Positions 1-8,270 of a stretch of 30,403 nt of DNA are shown here, one piece after another. The translations under genes and the position numbers were made by a program. Location: contig JAKBFR010000020.1 in the NCBI GenBank assembly GCA_021837545.1, positions 1 to 30,403 of the forward strand. The letters are read 5' to 3'. Source of the DNA: Bacillota bacterium (GTDB taxonomy: Bacteria; Bacillota_A; Clostridia; Clostridiales; Clostridiaceae). The number at the start of each line of letters is the position of its first letter. Position 1 is the first letter of the stretch. The notes under the pieces were generated by a model. That model saw only the letters and a program-made list of their open reading frames with translations. It was not told the DNA's origin and made no database searches.

Positions 1-1
1 A

Positions 2-277
2 TCTGTTATAGATAAAAATAGTATTGTAATTTCAAGTCCAGGTGAATTCATAGATCAAAATGCCAGGGGTAAGAGGGTTAACTACAATAAAAGGAATATA
101 TGGCTTTATGAAAAATTAATTACCTTAGATGAAAAAAAGAGATTTTTTAATAGTGGGAGAGGATTTACAATTATTAAAGATGCATTTAAAGGAAAAGGTA
201 GGGTTAAATTTATTAATTCTATAGTAGAGCACAGTTTCAAAGTAATATTACCAGGGATTAATTCAGTTAACAATTAA
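2..277 (+). CDS. C-terminal part of a GHKL/RecG-like ATP-binding protein (5' truncated by window)
   Basis: An open frame enters from the left edge and stops at TAA 275-277, giving 91 residues. It reads IDKNSIVISSPGEF, then an RN..L stretch, then GRGFTIIKDAF, and ends SFKVILPG. This order (strand with SPG, an RN-x-L helix, a G-x-G-x-x-x-x-K helix, a final FKVILP strand) resembles the C-terminal module of AlbA_2/HATPase_c_4 proteins, often annotated as ATP-binding or RecG-like transcriptional regulators. The ATP-binding core would lie outside the window. No terminator is evident after it, only short AACAATTAAC repeats at 266-283. The family call is by motif memory, not a search. Confidence 0.45.
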   Translation, partial: SVIDKNSIVISSPGEFIDQNARGKRVNYNKRNIWLYEKLITLDEKKRFFNSGRGFTIIKDAFKGKGRVKFINSIVEHSFKVILPGINSVNN

Positions 278-412
278 CAATTTGGGAGCAAACTCCTAGG
301 GAGTTTGTAAATATTAATGTAAATAAAAAAATAGTTTTTTATTTTGAGTAGGATTAAAAATTTAGAAGCGATAATTGATAAGTGAGAAATGGCAATTGAT
401 AGCCTAGAATTG

Positions 413-441
413 TTGCCAAAACTTATGGTAAAAGATATACT
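413..441 (+). promoter_or_regulatory. Candidate sigma-A promoter for tyrS
   Basis: TTGCCA (413-418) and TATACT (436-441) are separated by 17 bp. They lie about 120 bp upstream of the tyrS start. No T-box motif follows, so this leader of roughly 110 nt appears to lack the tRNA-sensing element often found on clostridial tyrS. Confidence 0.45.
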
Positions 442-562
442 ATAATAAGTGATTCTAGCATGAATAGCATACTATTAGGTTATGAAATTATAAGGTTAAC
501 TTAGAAATTCATTTCAATATAATAAATTATTTTAAATAAGAAGATTTTTAGGAGGTACTATA

Positions 563-1783
563 ATGGCAAACGTATTAGACGAGTTATTAGAAAGAGGGTA
601 CATAAAACAATTTACTCATGAAGAGGAAACTAGAAAATTATTAGAAAATGAGAAGGTAACTTTTTATATAGGCTTTGACCCAACAGCAGATAGTTTACAT
701 GTAGGGCATTTTATAGCTATGATGTTTATGGCACATATGCAAAAAGCAGGACATAGACCAATAGCCTTAATTGGTGGCGGAACAGCTATGGTTGGAGATC
801 CAAGTGGTAAGACTGATATGAGAAAGATGCTTACGAAGGAAGATATACAACATAATGTTGATTCTATAAAAAAGCAAATGGAAAGATTTATAGATTTCAC
901 AGATGATAAGGCTTTGTTAGTAAACAATGCAGATTGGCTACTAAATCTTAATTATGTTGATTTTTTAAGAGAAGTAGGAGTTCATTTTTCAGTAAATAGA
1001 ATGTTAAGTGCTGAATGCTTTAAACAAAGACTAGAAAAAGGATTATCGTTCTTAGAATTTAACTACATGTTAATGCAAGGATATGATTTTTATGTTTTAA
1101 ATCAAAAATATGGTTGTAAGATGGAACTTGGTGGAGATGATCAATGGTCTAATATGATAGCTGGCGTTGAGCTTGTAAGAAGAAAAGCTGAAGGTGATGC
1201 AATGGCTATGACTTGCACATTATTAACTAACAGTCAAGGTCAAAAGATGGGTAAAACTGTTGGTGGAGCATTATGGCTAAATCCAGAAAAAACGTCTCCA
1301 TATGATTTCTATCAATACTGGAGAAATGTAGATGATGCAGATGTACAAAAGTGTTTAGCACTATTAACATTTGTGCCAATGGATGAAGTAAGAAGACTTG
1401 GGAGCTTAGAAGGCTCTGAAATAAATAATGCTAAGAAGATACTTGCATATGAAGTAACAAAGCTTGTTCATGGGGAAGAAGAGGCTAAAAAAGCAGAAGA
1501 AGCAGCAACTGCATTATTTGCAGGGGGAGCTGATATGTCAAATGTACCAACGGTAACAATAACTAAAGAAGAAATTGGATTACCAATATTAGATATTATG
1601 GCTAATACTAAGATTCTACCCTCTAAAAAAGAAGGTAGAAGATTAATTGAACAAGGTGGACTTACTATTAATGGAGTTAAAGTTGATGATGTAAAGAGAA
1701 CCTTGAATAAAGAAGATTTTGAAGATGGAGCTGTTTTAATTAAAAGAGGTAAGAAGAATTATAATAAAATAGAAGTTAAATAA
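563..1783 (+). CDS. tyrS: Tyrosyl-tRNA synthetase
   Basis: A class I aminoacyl-tRNA synthetase that charges tRNA-Tyr in the cytoplasm. The 406-residue length is normal for bacterial TyrRS. The HIGH-type signature is HVGH at residues 46-49 ([10 protein letters not shown]), the DQWSN tyrosine/tRNA-site motif is at 193-197, and the KMSKS equivalent is KMGKT at 228-232, the usual TyrRS variant. The C-terminal segment (about 340-400, with [15 protein letters not shown]) is an S4 RNA-binding domain. The ATG at 563 follows AGGAGG (550-555) by 7 nt. The gene looks monocistronic: it has its own promoter candidate and a strong inverted repeat after the stop. Confidence 0.97.
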   Translation: MANVLDELLERGYIKQFTHEEETRKLLENEKVTFYIGFDPTADSLHVGHFIAMMFMAHMQKAGHRPIALIGGGTAMVGDPSGKTDMRKMLTKEDIQHNVDSIKKQMERFIDFTDDKALLVNNADWLLNLNYVDFLREVGVHFSVNRMLSAECFKQRLEKGLSFLEFNYMLMQGYDFYVLNQKYGCKMELGGDDQWSNMIAGVELVRRKAEGDAMAMTCTLLTNSQGQKMGKTVGGALWLNPEKTSPYDFYQYWRNVDDADVQKCLALLTFVPMDEVRRLGSLEGSEINNAKKILAYEVTKLVHGEEEAKKAEEAATALFAGGADMSNVPTVTITKEEIGLPILDIMANTKILPSKKEGRRLIEQGGLTINGVKVDDVKRTLNKEDFEDGAVLIKRGKKNYNKIEVK

Positions 1784-1795
1784 TTTATCAGACAT

Positions 1796-1861
1796 ATGAA
1801 AGAAAATAACAAGTCAAAGATGTGAAATACAATAGCATACTGACTTGTTATTTTCTTTCAT
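1796..1861. terminator. Perfect 20-bp inverted repeat after tyrS; also member of a dispersed repeat family
   Basis: Arms 1796-1815 and 1842-1861 are perfectly complementary over 20 bp, with a 26-nt loop. The arm contains AAGAAAATAACAAGTC. There is no long T run after the stem, so termination is inferred from position and stability. The reverse complement of 4221-4277 carries the same core (CATATGAAA, then TAACAAGTCAAA), so this is probably a copy of a small dispersed palindrome used as a terminator. Confidence 0.55.
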
Positions 1862-1989
1862 GTATTTAAGAGCAAATGATTAAAATATAATTTATCAACA
1901 TTATATTTTTAAGTTAATTTATACTATTTTTATACGATAAGTATATTAGAGTAAATTAAAGTGTGAATTAGTGTAGGGGAGAAGATAAT

Positions 1990-3900
1990 ATGCCAGGGAT
2001 TTATAATATAAATAATGGATATAATGTGAATACAAAGAAAGTTTCTAGCAAGTTAACTTTTGAAGTAGGAGAGCGCTTTACAGGGAGAGTAGTTTCAAAG
2101 GGCGACGGAAAAGATGTTACAATAAAGTTAGCGGATGGTTGGCAATTTATTGCGGAACTTGAAGGTAATGTTGAGTTAGATGACATCAAACTAGTTAAAT
2201 TTCAAGTAGATGGATTTCAAAATGGAAAATTAAATTTAAAAATTGTAAAAGGAACTGAAAATGACGAAATAATTGGAGATGAGAATTTCAAAGAGGTTAT
2301 CGAAAAAGAAGGACTTTCAAAAGAAGATATTGACATTTTAAAGAATATGATTAAACATAATGTTCCATTAACAAGAGAAAATATCAATCAAATTAAAGGG
2401 CTAATTCAATTCAATGAAAAAATGACATCTAATCCAAAAGAAATAGATGTTTTTGTTCAAACATATCTTCAAAGTAAGGATATACCAGCTAATAGCGAAC
2501 AAGGGCAAGTAGTTAAGGAATTACTTACAAAATTTTTAGGTGAATTTAAAAAGATGACACCAGAAGATATACTTACATTTATAGAGAATAAATTGGATTT
2601 TACAGAAGAAAATATAAATAGTTTTAATAAATTATTTAAGGAAGACTCTTCAATAGAACAAATTCTTAAAAAGATAAGTGATTCACTTAACTCATTAGAC
2701 ATTTCAGATGGGATTTCAAATAATAATATTGAAACTGTAATGAATAATAAATTAATAAATAAAGAAGCCGAATTAACTAAGAATACAGTAGATAATAATA
2801 CAACTTTAGCATCAAAAGCTTATAATGAAAATGATCCATTAACTAAGAAAATAAATATATTAGATGTGTTAAAAACATTAGCAGGAAGTGAAAATAGTGA
2901 ACTAGATATAGTTCAAAGGAATGCTGGCAAAGAAAATAGTAATGCTAATTTTGAAAAATTAAATCTTTCAGCTTCATTAATTAAAAAATTAGATGATCCT
3001 GAAGTAGTAAAATTAATTAAAGACACCATTGGAAACAGTATAACAACTAATGATACAACTAAGACTCAAGCAGAACGCCTTATAGAATCATCAAATAAAT
3101 TTAAATTAGAGGGTATATTAAGTAAAATAGAAGGTAAAGAAGTTAAACTTACAGATGGCGAATTTAAAGCTTTTAGCCAGTTGATAAATAATAATAATCA
3201 AGAAAAGGAAGTTTTACAAGAAAATGGACTCGATGATAAAAGCATTATTCAAGCTAAAGAAATTTCAACAAATGGTGTAAAAGAAACAGTTGTAATTAAA
3301 GAAAATTTAGGGAAGTTGAATATTGAAGATTTTGGGAAAAGTAACTTAGATAACAAAGAAGCAATAAAAGCTGAAATGAAGGATAAAATCAATAATATAA
3401 GAGATATAGTGAAAAATTTAATAGCTCAAACAGATGTAAAAGAAACTGGATATGAAAAGATAATGAATTTAGTAAAAGCAAATATTAATGAGTTTAAGGT
3501 ATTCAATTCTATTAGTAATGAGTATTATTATTTAAATGTTCCTATAACAGCAGATAGTAATGAATATCCTTGTAAACTTATAATAAAAGATAATAGAAAA
3601 GACGGTAAAAAAATAGATTCAACCAATGCTAAAATGGTTGTTAGTGTAAAAACTATAAATTTAGGCGAAGTTGATGGATATTTAACTATGAGAGAAAATA
3701 AGATTGATGTAAAATTAAAATGTGAAAGTAGTTTTATCTCAGTTTTAAATAATAATAAATCAAAATTAGTTAATGGATTAGCAACATTAGGGTTATTTGT
3801 TAATATAAGTGTATCAACTAAAGAGAAACCTATAGATTTAGTCAATTGTAGAAATTTCTTTAATGATTTGACTATTTCTACTCTTGATATTAAAGTTTAA
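1990..3900 (+). CDS. FliK-like flagellar hook-length control family protein
   Basis: A 636-residue, Lys/Asn/Glu-rich cytoplasmic-type protein with no signal peptide or membrane segment. The N-terminal about 85 residues form a compact beta-rich module (ERFTGRVVSKGDGKDVTIKLADG). A long low-complexity middle follows. The C-terminal part (about 505-615) has the FliK-C/Flg_hook pattern: a strand with LGEVDGYL, alternating strands, a helix with LVNGLATLGL and a final hydrophobic strand. The partner immediately downstream is an FlhB-C homologue, matching the ylqG-ylqH pairing known in Bacillus. In flagella FliK and FlhB-C interact to switch export specificity; whether this pair acts in flagellar export is inferred. 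RBS GGGGAG precedes the ATG. Sequence divergence from true FliK is large. Confidence 0.6.
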   Translation: MPGIYNINNGYNVNTKKVSSKLTFEVGERFTGRVVSKGDGKDVTIKLADGWQFIAELEGNVELDDIKLVKFQVDGFQNGKLNLKIVKGTENDEIIGDENFKEVIEKEGLSKEDIDILKNMIKHNVPLTRENINQIKGLIQFNEKMTSNPKEIDVFVQTYLQSKDIPANSEQGQVVKELLTKFLGEFKKMTPEDILTFIENKLDFTEENINSFNKLFKEDSSIEQILKKISDSLNSLDISDGISNNNIETVMNNKLINKEAELTKNTVDNNTTLASKAYNENDPLTKKINILDVLKTLAGSENSELDIVQRNAGKENSNANFEKLNLSASLIKKLDDPEVVKLIKDTIGNSITTNDTTKTQAERLIESSNKFKLEGILSKIEGKEVKLTDGEFKAFSQLINNNNQEKEVLQENGLDDKSIIQAKEISTNGVKETVVIKENLGKLNIEDFGKSNLDNKEAIKAEMKDKINNIRDIVKNLIAQTDVKETGYEKIMNLVKANINEFKVFNSISNEYYYLNVPITADSNEYPCKLIIKDNRKDGKKIDSTNAKMVVSVKTINLGEVDGYLTMRENKIDVKLKCESSFISVLNNNKSKLVNGLATLGLFVNISVSTKEKPIDLVNCRNFFNDLTISTLDIKV

Positions 3901-3908
3901 GTCGATTA

Positions 3909-3941
3909 ACAATTAACAATTAACTGTTAATTGTTAATTGT
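3909..3941. repeat. 16-bp perfect inverted repeat built from AACAATT heptamers
   Basis: Arms 3909-3924 (ACAATTAACAATTAAC) and 3926-3941 pair perfectly around a single T. The arm is itself two 7-bp units. It sits between the FliK-like stop and the RBS of the FlhB-like gene, so it would form a hairpin in the shared transcript. Related heptamer strings recur in other gaps of this window. Confidence 0.8.
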
Positions 3942-3958
3942 AAAAGTGGGGTGATTGT

Positions 3959-4216
3959 ATGAATCAGAGAAAACGGGCAGCAGCATTAAAATATGAACTT
4001 AATAGTGACGCTCCAATAGTGACAGCAGCTGGAATGGGACATATTGCAGACAAGATATTAGAAAGAGCAGCAGAGAATGAAATACCAATAGTCTATAATA
4101 AAGAATTAACTGATTTATTATGCAACGTAGATGTTGGAGATGAAATTCCTACAGAATTATATGAAGCAGTAGCACATGTAATAGCTTTTCTTACAGATTT
4201 AGACAAGAGGAGATAA
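3959..4216 (+). CDS. Stand-alone FlhB C-terminal domain homologue (EscU/YscU/HrcU family)
   Basis: An 85-residue soluble protein matching the cytoplasmic C-terminal domain of the FlhB/YscU type III export switch, as in Bacillus YlqH. It reads RKRAAALKYE, then DAPIVTAAGMGHIADKILERA, then IPIVYNKELTDLL, then IPTELYEAVAHVIAF, which is the full FlhB-CC fold. The autocleavage motif NPTH, which comes before this point in FlhB, is absent, and no membrane domain is present. It therefore corresponds to the post-cleavage fragment encoded as its own gene. It lies 58 bp after the FliK-like gene, probably in the same operon, with RBS GGGGTG upstream of the ATG. Confidence 0.85.
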   Translation: MNQRKRAAALKYELNSDAPIVTAAGMGHIADKILERAAENEIPIVYNKELTDLLCNVDVGDEIPTELYEAVAHVIAFLTDLDKRR

Positions 4217-4220
4217 GATA

Positions 4221-4277
4221 AGGCATATTCAAAAAATATACATTGTATATTTGACTTGTTAATTTTTTCATATGCCT
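4221..4277. repeat. Palindromic element with AGGCATAT/ATATGCCT ends
   Basis: AGGCATAT (4221-4228) pairs with ATATGCCT (4270-4277), and AAAAAAT pairs with ATTTTTT just inside, giving about 15 bp with a small internal loop. It fills the gap between the FlhB-like and phosphoesterase genes. Read on the minus strand it shares the CATATGAAA...TAACAAGTCAAA core with 1796-1861, so the two are one repeat family. It may also terminate the flagellar-type operon. Confidence 0.6.
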
Positions 4278-4297
4278 AATAGAAAGGTGATAAATAA

Positions 4298-4987
4298 ATG
4301 GCACTTTATACTATTTCAGATTTGCACTTAGGATTTAATGTTGAAAAGCCAATGGATATTTTTGGTGATAAATGGAGAAATCACTCTCAAAAAATAAAAG
4401 AAAATTGGCTTAGTAAAATAACAGATGAAGATACTGTGCTTATAGCTGGAGATATATCTTGGTCATTAAAAGAACAAGATAGTAAATATGATTTAGACTG
4501 GATAAATGAATTACCAGGAAAAAAGATTATAAGTAAGGGTAATCATGATTATTGGTGGGGAAGTATTTCAAAATTAAACAGTATGTATGAAAATACTAAA
4601 TTTCTGCAAAATAATTTTTATGTTTATGAAGATTATGCTATATGTGGAACTAGAGGGTGGATATGTCCTGGTGGAGATAAATATAGTACTAAGGATCAAA
4701 AAATATATAGTAGAGAGCAACTAAGATTAAGACTTTCTTTAGATTCTGCAAAGAAAAGTGGATTTGAAAAGATTATAGTTATGCTTCATTATCCGCCAAC
4801 AAATGAAAATTTTGAGGAATCTGAATTTACCAAGATAATAAAAGAGTACAAAGTAGAGAAGGTTATATACGGACATCTACATGGCCCTGTATTACTTGGG
4901 AAATTATTAAATGGATATTTTGATGAAGTAGAATATATGCTAACATCAGCAGACTATCTTGATTTTAACCCGACAAGAATAATTTAA
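4298..4987 (+). CDS. Calcineurin-like metallophosphoesterase
   Basis: A 229-residue cytoplasmic protein with every metal-binding signature of the calcineurin-like phosphoesterase superfamily: DLH (D8, H10), GD (D52), GNHD (81-84), H164 in MLHYPP, and GHLHG (192-196). These residues coordinate a dimetal centre that hydrolyses phosphoesters. The substrate cannot be told from sequence. The length fits the small single-domain bacterial subgroup often annotated simply as phosphohydrolase. The ATG follows GAAAGGTG by 8 nt. It is separated from the upstream pair by a hairpin and followed by a bidirectional terminator, so it is probably its own unit. Confidence 0.9.
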   Translation: MALYTISDLHLGFNVEKPMDIFGDKWRNHSQKIKENWLSKITDEDTVLIAGDISWSLKEQDSKYDLDWINELPGKKIISKGNHDYWWGSISKLNSMYENTKFLQNNFYVYEDYAICGTRGWICPGGDKYSTKDQKIYSREQLRLRLSLDSAKKSGFEKIIVMLHYPPTNENFEESEFTKIIKEYKVEKVIYGHLHGPVLLGKLLNGYFDEVEYMLTSADYLDFNPTRII

Positions 4988-4993
4988 GTGGGC

Positions 4994-5042
4994 ACATAAT
5001 AATAAGCTATCTAATTTACACTTAGATAGCTTATTGTTATGT
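4994..5042. terminator. Bidirectional terminator between convergent genes
   Basis: The stem 4994-5014 / 5022-5042 is 21 bp including one G-T pair, with a 7-nt loop. It lies between the phosphoesterase (+) and chemoreceptor (-) stop codons. A/T-rich flanks on both sides would serve both directions. Confidence 0.75.
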
Positions 5043-5055
5043 ATAAATTTTACAA

Positions 5056-5997
5056 TTACAATAAGTTTGTTATTGAATTGTTAATATTTTTTATAGCATC
5101 TTTTTGAGTATGAAGACTTGAAGCGATTTCTTTAGATAAAGCTTCATGTTCTTGGAAAACAACGCTAATATTATCGATTGATGATATTACAGTATCTTTT
5201 GCAGCAGAAGCACTGGTTAAGTTTTCTATACAAGTAGTAATTTCTTCAGTAGCATCATCAATAGAAGTTTTTATATCAGAAAAACTATTTTTAGCATCTT
5301 CTAATGAATTATGTTGAGTAGATAAAGCAGAATTACCAGAATTCATGGCATTAGATGCTTTTAAAATATCTACTTTAATTTCTTCTAATATGCTAGTTAT
5401 ACTTTGAACAGCAAGTTTTGAATTTTCAGCAAGCTTTCTAACTTCACCTGCAACAACAGAGAATCCCTTACCAGCATCACCAGCTCTAGCAGCTTCAATG
5501 GCTGCATTTAATGATAAAAGATTAGTTTGACTTGCTATTTGACTTATAGAATCAGTTATACTATTTACAGATTCCAGCTTTGATACTAAGGCATTTACTG
5601 TTGAAGTTGAAACTGTGAATGCATCTTCAAGATCATTTAGTGATGTATCCAAATTATCAATGGTATTTAAACCAGTATCAGCAAGCTTATCAGTATCTAA
5701 TACTTTAATATGAACATTAGTAATGTTAATTGCTAAATTTTCCATATCTGAACTGAAACTAGATAATATATTTCTAGCATTACTTATTTCTCTATTTTGA
5801 GATTCACTATGAGATGCCAAAGATGAAGCAGAAGATGTAATATCGTTAATAGAACTAGCTATTATATTAGATCCATTTTTTAAATCACTGATTTTATTAC
5901 TTAATTCTTCGTTATTAGTATCAGTATTACTAATTACATTCTGAGAAACTTGTGAAAATTTATCCTCATTAGTGTGTCTGTTTTTAAAAATTCCCAT
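5056..5997 (-). CDS. Soluble methyl-accepting chemotaxis protein (signalling domain only)
   Basis: A 313-residue chemoreceptor with no membrane segment or HAMP domain. The highly conserved hairpin tip that contacts CheA and CheW is present ([21 protein letters not shown], then [14 protein letters not shown], about residues 150-195), flanked by long coiled-coil helices. The N-terminal about 60 residues are polar and Asn/Ser rich with no recognised sensor domain, so it either senses an internal signal through the coiled coil or works with a partner. It lies 37 bp downstream of the DUF2225 gene on the same strand, with RBS AGGGGG, so the two are probably co-transcribed. Confidence 0.88.
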   Translation of the reverse strand: MGIFKNRHTNEDKFSQVSQNVISNTDTNNEELSNKISDLKNGSNIIASSINDITSSASSLASHSESQNREISNARNILSSFSSDMENLAINITNVHIKVLDTDKLADTGLNTIDNLDTSLNDLEDAFTVSTSTVNALVSKLESVNSITDSISQIASQTNLLSLNAAIEAARAGDAGKGFSVVAGEVRKLAENSKLAVQSITSILEEIKVDILKASNAMNSGNSALSTQHNSLEDAKNSFSDIKTSIDDATEEITTCIENLTSASAAKDTVISSIDNISVVFQEHEALSKEIASSLHTQKDAIKNINNSITNLL

Positions 5998-6034
5998 TGT
6001 ATATTCCCCCTATTATAAAATAAAAAGTACATTT

Positions 6035-6718
6035 TTAAACATCTGTAATTTTAATTAAATCTTTGCCAATACGAGCCATTTCTTTAATCTTATATGAAGA
6101 ATTTGTACTAACAATAGTTCTTGAATACCATAACAATGCATTTTGATAGTCTTTTAATTTTCTGTTTAACTCACCAAGCAGATACATTAAAGAGTCTCTT
6201 TGTAATCCATACATAGGAAAAATTTCCTTTACATAAGCATTATTAAAACCTTCAAGAGCTTGTCTTAGAAATAATGTTTCTTGAGCACTATCATCTAATA
6301 ACCTATACATCCAAGCGATTTTTAATGAAATCATAGCATTTGTACTATCTGGAAGATTAACAAGTATGGCGTTTAATAAAGCTAATTTATAACGCTCAAT
6401 TGCTAATTTTTCATTCAAAATATCAGGATATTCTCTTGGTTTCCATTTTGGAGTTACATTAGTTAGAACAAGTTCTTTTTTATGAGATTTAAGGTTTTCA
6501 AAATCTGATTTCATTGCAGCATAGCCACAAGAATTACATAAGCAAACATCATAAAAATACGGATTTGCAACAGAATATCTTACAAAAAAATCAGAATCTT
6601 TAGAAATAACTCTCGGTGACTTAGATTTTACAGTTTTAGTTTTAAAATGTGCGTCACAAACAGGACAAATTACCTGTTTATCAAATAGATGATTTTGTAT
6701 GTTAGTATCGTTCATCAT
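6035..6718 (-). CDS. DUF2225 zinc-ribbon/TPR-like protein
   Basis: A 227-residue protein matching DUF2225. The N-terminus has CPVC (C18, C21) and then CLCNSCGY (C59, C61, C64), a probable zinc-binding cluster. The rest (about 90-220) is helical with TPR-like pairs (AIERYKLALLNAIL, ALLWYSRTIV). The molecular function is unknown. Adjacent ATGs at 6718 and 6715 could both serve GAGGTG; the first is listed. It is the promoter-proximal gene of a pair with the soluble chemoreceptor, which suggests a link to signalling, but that is inference. Confidence 0.82.
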   Translation of the reverse strand: MMNDTNIQNHLFDKQVICPVCDAHFKTKTVKSKSPRVISKDSDFFVRYSVANPYFYDVCLCNSCGYAAMKSDFENLKSHKKELVLTNVTPKWKPREYPDILNEKLAIERYKLALLNAILVNLPDSTNAMISLKIAWMYRLLDDSAQETLFLRQALEGFNNAYVKEIFPMYGLQRDSLMYLLGELNRKLKDYQNALLWYSRTIVSTNSSYKIKEMARIGKDLIKITDV

Positions 6719-6802
6719 TTAGTCACCTCATTAAAAGTACATTAATTAAAAAATTTAATATCACATCTAGATTATATCACATTAAACAATTACATAAATA
6801 GG

Positions 6803-6822
6803 TTATGAAAAAATTTTCATAA
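6803..6822. promoter_or_regulatory. Palindrome in divergent intergenic region, possible operator
   Basis: TTATGAAAA (6803-6811) and TTTTCATAA (6814-6822) are perfect 9-bp arms around AA. The site lies between the minus-strand DUF2225/chemoreceptor unit and the alarmone synthetase gene, about 20 bp upstream of the latter's -35 region. Its position and symmetry fit a dimeric regulator, but no regulator is identified. Confidence 0.35.
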
Positions 6823-6839
6823 GTTTATTTATTAATAAT

Positions 6840-6868
6840 TACACATAATTTAAAGTTTTTGATATAAT
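6840..6868 (+). promoter_or_regulatory. Candidate promoter for the small alarmone synthetase gene
   Basis: A perfect TATAAT (6863-6868) lies 17 bp after TACACA (6840-6845), a 4/6 match to TTGACA. A short hairpin (AGGCATAT 6898-6905 / ATGTGCCT 6912-6919) lies in the leader ahead of the RBS. Confidence 0.45.
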
Positions 6869-6936
6869 AGATAAGAATGATATTGAGAAATGATGTTAGG
6901 CATATTTTGTAATGTGCCTTATTAAAGGGTGGTATT

Positions 6937-7728
6937 ATGGCAATAAATGATTGGAAGATTTTTTTAATGCCTTACGAGCAAGCGGTAGATGAGCTGAAGG
7001 TTAAATTAAAATCAATTAGAAAAGAATATAGAAAAAAAAATGAGTATTCACCTATAGAATTTGTAACTGGAAGAGTAAAAGAAGTATCAAGCATGTTAGA
7101 AAAAGCTAACAAATTTGAAATTCCTATAGACAGAGTTAGGTATGAACTTGAGGATATTGCAGGCATAAGAATAATGTGCCAATTTGTTGATGATATAGAT
7201 ACTGTTGTTGAGATATTAAGAGGCCGTAGAGATATGAAAATTCTTTATGAAAAGGATTATGTAAGAAATGTTAAAGAAAGTGGTTATAGAAGTTATCATA
7301 TGATAATAAAGTATCCAGTAAATATGGCAGAAGGAGTAGTTGAAATTTTAGCAGAATTTCAAATAAGAACATTAGCAATGAACTTCTGGGCAACAATTGA
7401 ACATTCTCTTAATTATAAATATAAACAACACATACCAGAACAATTAAAAGAGAAACTTAAGCGTTCTGCAGATGCAGCATTTAGATTAGATGAAGAAATG
7501 CTAGAAATTAAAGATGAAATTAAAGATGCTCAAAAATTATTTGAAGTTAAATCTCATTTGATTTCGAACATAATGAATTCACTGTTAACATTGATTTCCT
7601 TAGGTAAGGAAGCAGAGGCATCTAGATATCAAAAGACCTTAAACAAGTTGATAGAAGAGGGAGAAGTTTGGGAATTGAACAGTTTACTTTTTTCTGTTAA
7701 GAAAGAAATTGAAAAATATAAAGATTAG
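6937..7728 (+). CDS. Small alarmone synthetase, RelA/SpoT-domain GTP pyrophosphokinase (RelQ/YjbM-like)
   Basis: Transfers pyrophosphate from ATP to GTP or GDP to make (p)ppGpp. The 263 residues hold only the synthetase domain plus a C-terminal helix; the hydrolase, TGS and ACT domains of long RelA are absent. Diagnostic stretches include VTGRVKEVSSMLEKA (about 43-57), ELEDIAGIRIMCQF (about 70-83), YVRNVKESGYRSYHMII (about 109-125) and EFQIRTLAMNFWATIEHSLNYK (about 147-168), which carry the nucleotide-binding and catalytic residues. The C-terminal helix could support the tetramer known for this class. The ATG at 6937 follows AAGGGTGG. It is monocistronic, with a long palindromic element starting just after its stop. 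Confidence 0.93.
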   Translation: MAINDWKIFLMPYEQAVDELKVKLKSIRKEYRKKNEYSPIEFVTGRVKEVSSMLEKANKFEIPIDRVRYELEDIAGIRIMCQFVDDIDTVVEILRGRRDMKILYEKDYVRNVKESGYRSYHMIIKYPVNMAEGVVEILAEFQIRTLAMNFWATIEHSLNYKYKQHIPEQLKEKLKRSADAAFRLDEEMLEIKDEIKDAQKLFEVKSHLISNIMNSLLTLISLGKEAEASRYQKTLNKLIEEGEVWELNSLLFSVKKEIEKYKD

Positions 7729-7736
7729 GAAGGTCT

Positions 7737-7973
7737 GTACTTAAGTGTATATCCTGCCGAAATAAAGGTCATGCATTTGTTCCGGTTACTGAAGATTTAG
7801 ATGGGTAATTCTAAGATCATAAGTTGTACCCAAAATGCTTGCTTCAAAGACGAGCTTTGAACAAGCATTTTGGAACAACTTATAATCTAAGAATCACAGC
7901 CATCAAAATCTTCTGATGTAACTCTTCACAAAAGCATGACCTTTATTTCAAGTTTTGTATATACAGTTAACGT
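7737..7973. repeat. Palindromic element copy 1 (full length, about 235-nt hairpin)
   Basis: Nearly the whole segment folds back on itself. Paired blocks from outside in: TTAAGTGTATAT (7741-7752) with 7959-7970 (one mismatch); AATAAAGGTCATGC (7761-7774) with 7934-7947; GAAGATTT (7791-7798) with AAATCTTC; ATTCTAAGAT with ATCTAAGAAT (7885-7894); ATAAGTTGT with ACAACTTAT; CAAAATGCTTG (7831-7841) with 7862-7872; TTCAAAG (7843-7849) with CTTTGAA (7855-7861); apical loop ACGAG. It begins within 10 bp of the alarmone synthetase stop codon. No coding capacity is evident. Its right flank (GTATAAGCATAACTTA, then a GGATATCTATAT string) also recurs beside copies 3 and 4. Confidence 0.85.
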
Positions 7974-8100
7974 ATAAGCATAACTTATGGGTTGGATATC
8001 TATATAGGATTTCGCAATGATAATTAAACTTATAAAATTCAAAAATCATCAATATTATACAGTTGTAAATAATGTACATCTTAAACTATCAATATGGAAC

Positions 8101-8200
8101 TCTATATATTGCTGAATAAAGGTCATGTGTTTTTTCTGATGAAATACGGCACAAAAGCATATCCCTTATTTCTGGTTTAGATGTACGCTTAAGTATAGCC
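8101..8200. repeat. Palindromic element copy 2 (internally deleted, diverged)
   Basis: Contains GCTGAATAAAGGTCATG (left arm end of the family) and CACAAAAGCAT...TTATTTCTGGT (right arm end), with the central 130 or so bases missing. AATAAAGGTCATG still pairs imperfectly with CATATCCCTTATT. The gap 7974-8270 otherwise holds only A/T-rich sequence and the RBS of the next gene. Confidence 0.65.
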
Positions 8201-8270
8201 AATGATGAATATCAAAATAAAAAGAAGTGCAATATAAGATTTGCGTATCATGATGTAAGGGAGAAAATCA

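Noticed and set aside
278..562. T-box leader for tyrS
   Set aside because: No GGTGG-x-ACC T-box consensus and no terminator hairpin are visible between the promoter candidate and the RBS.
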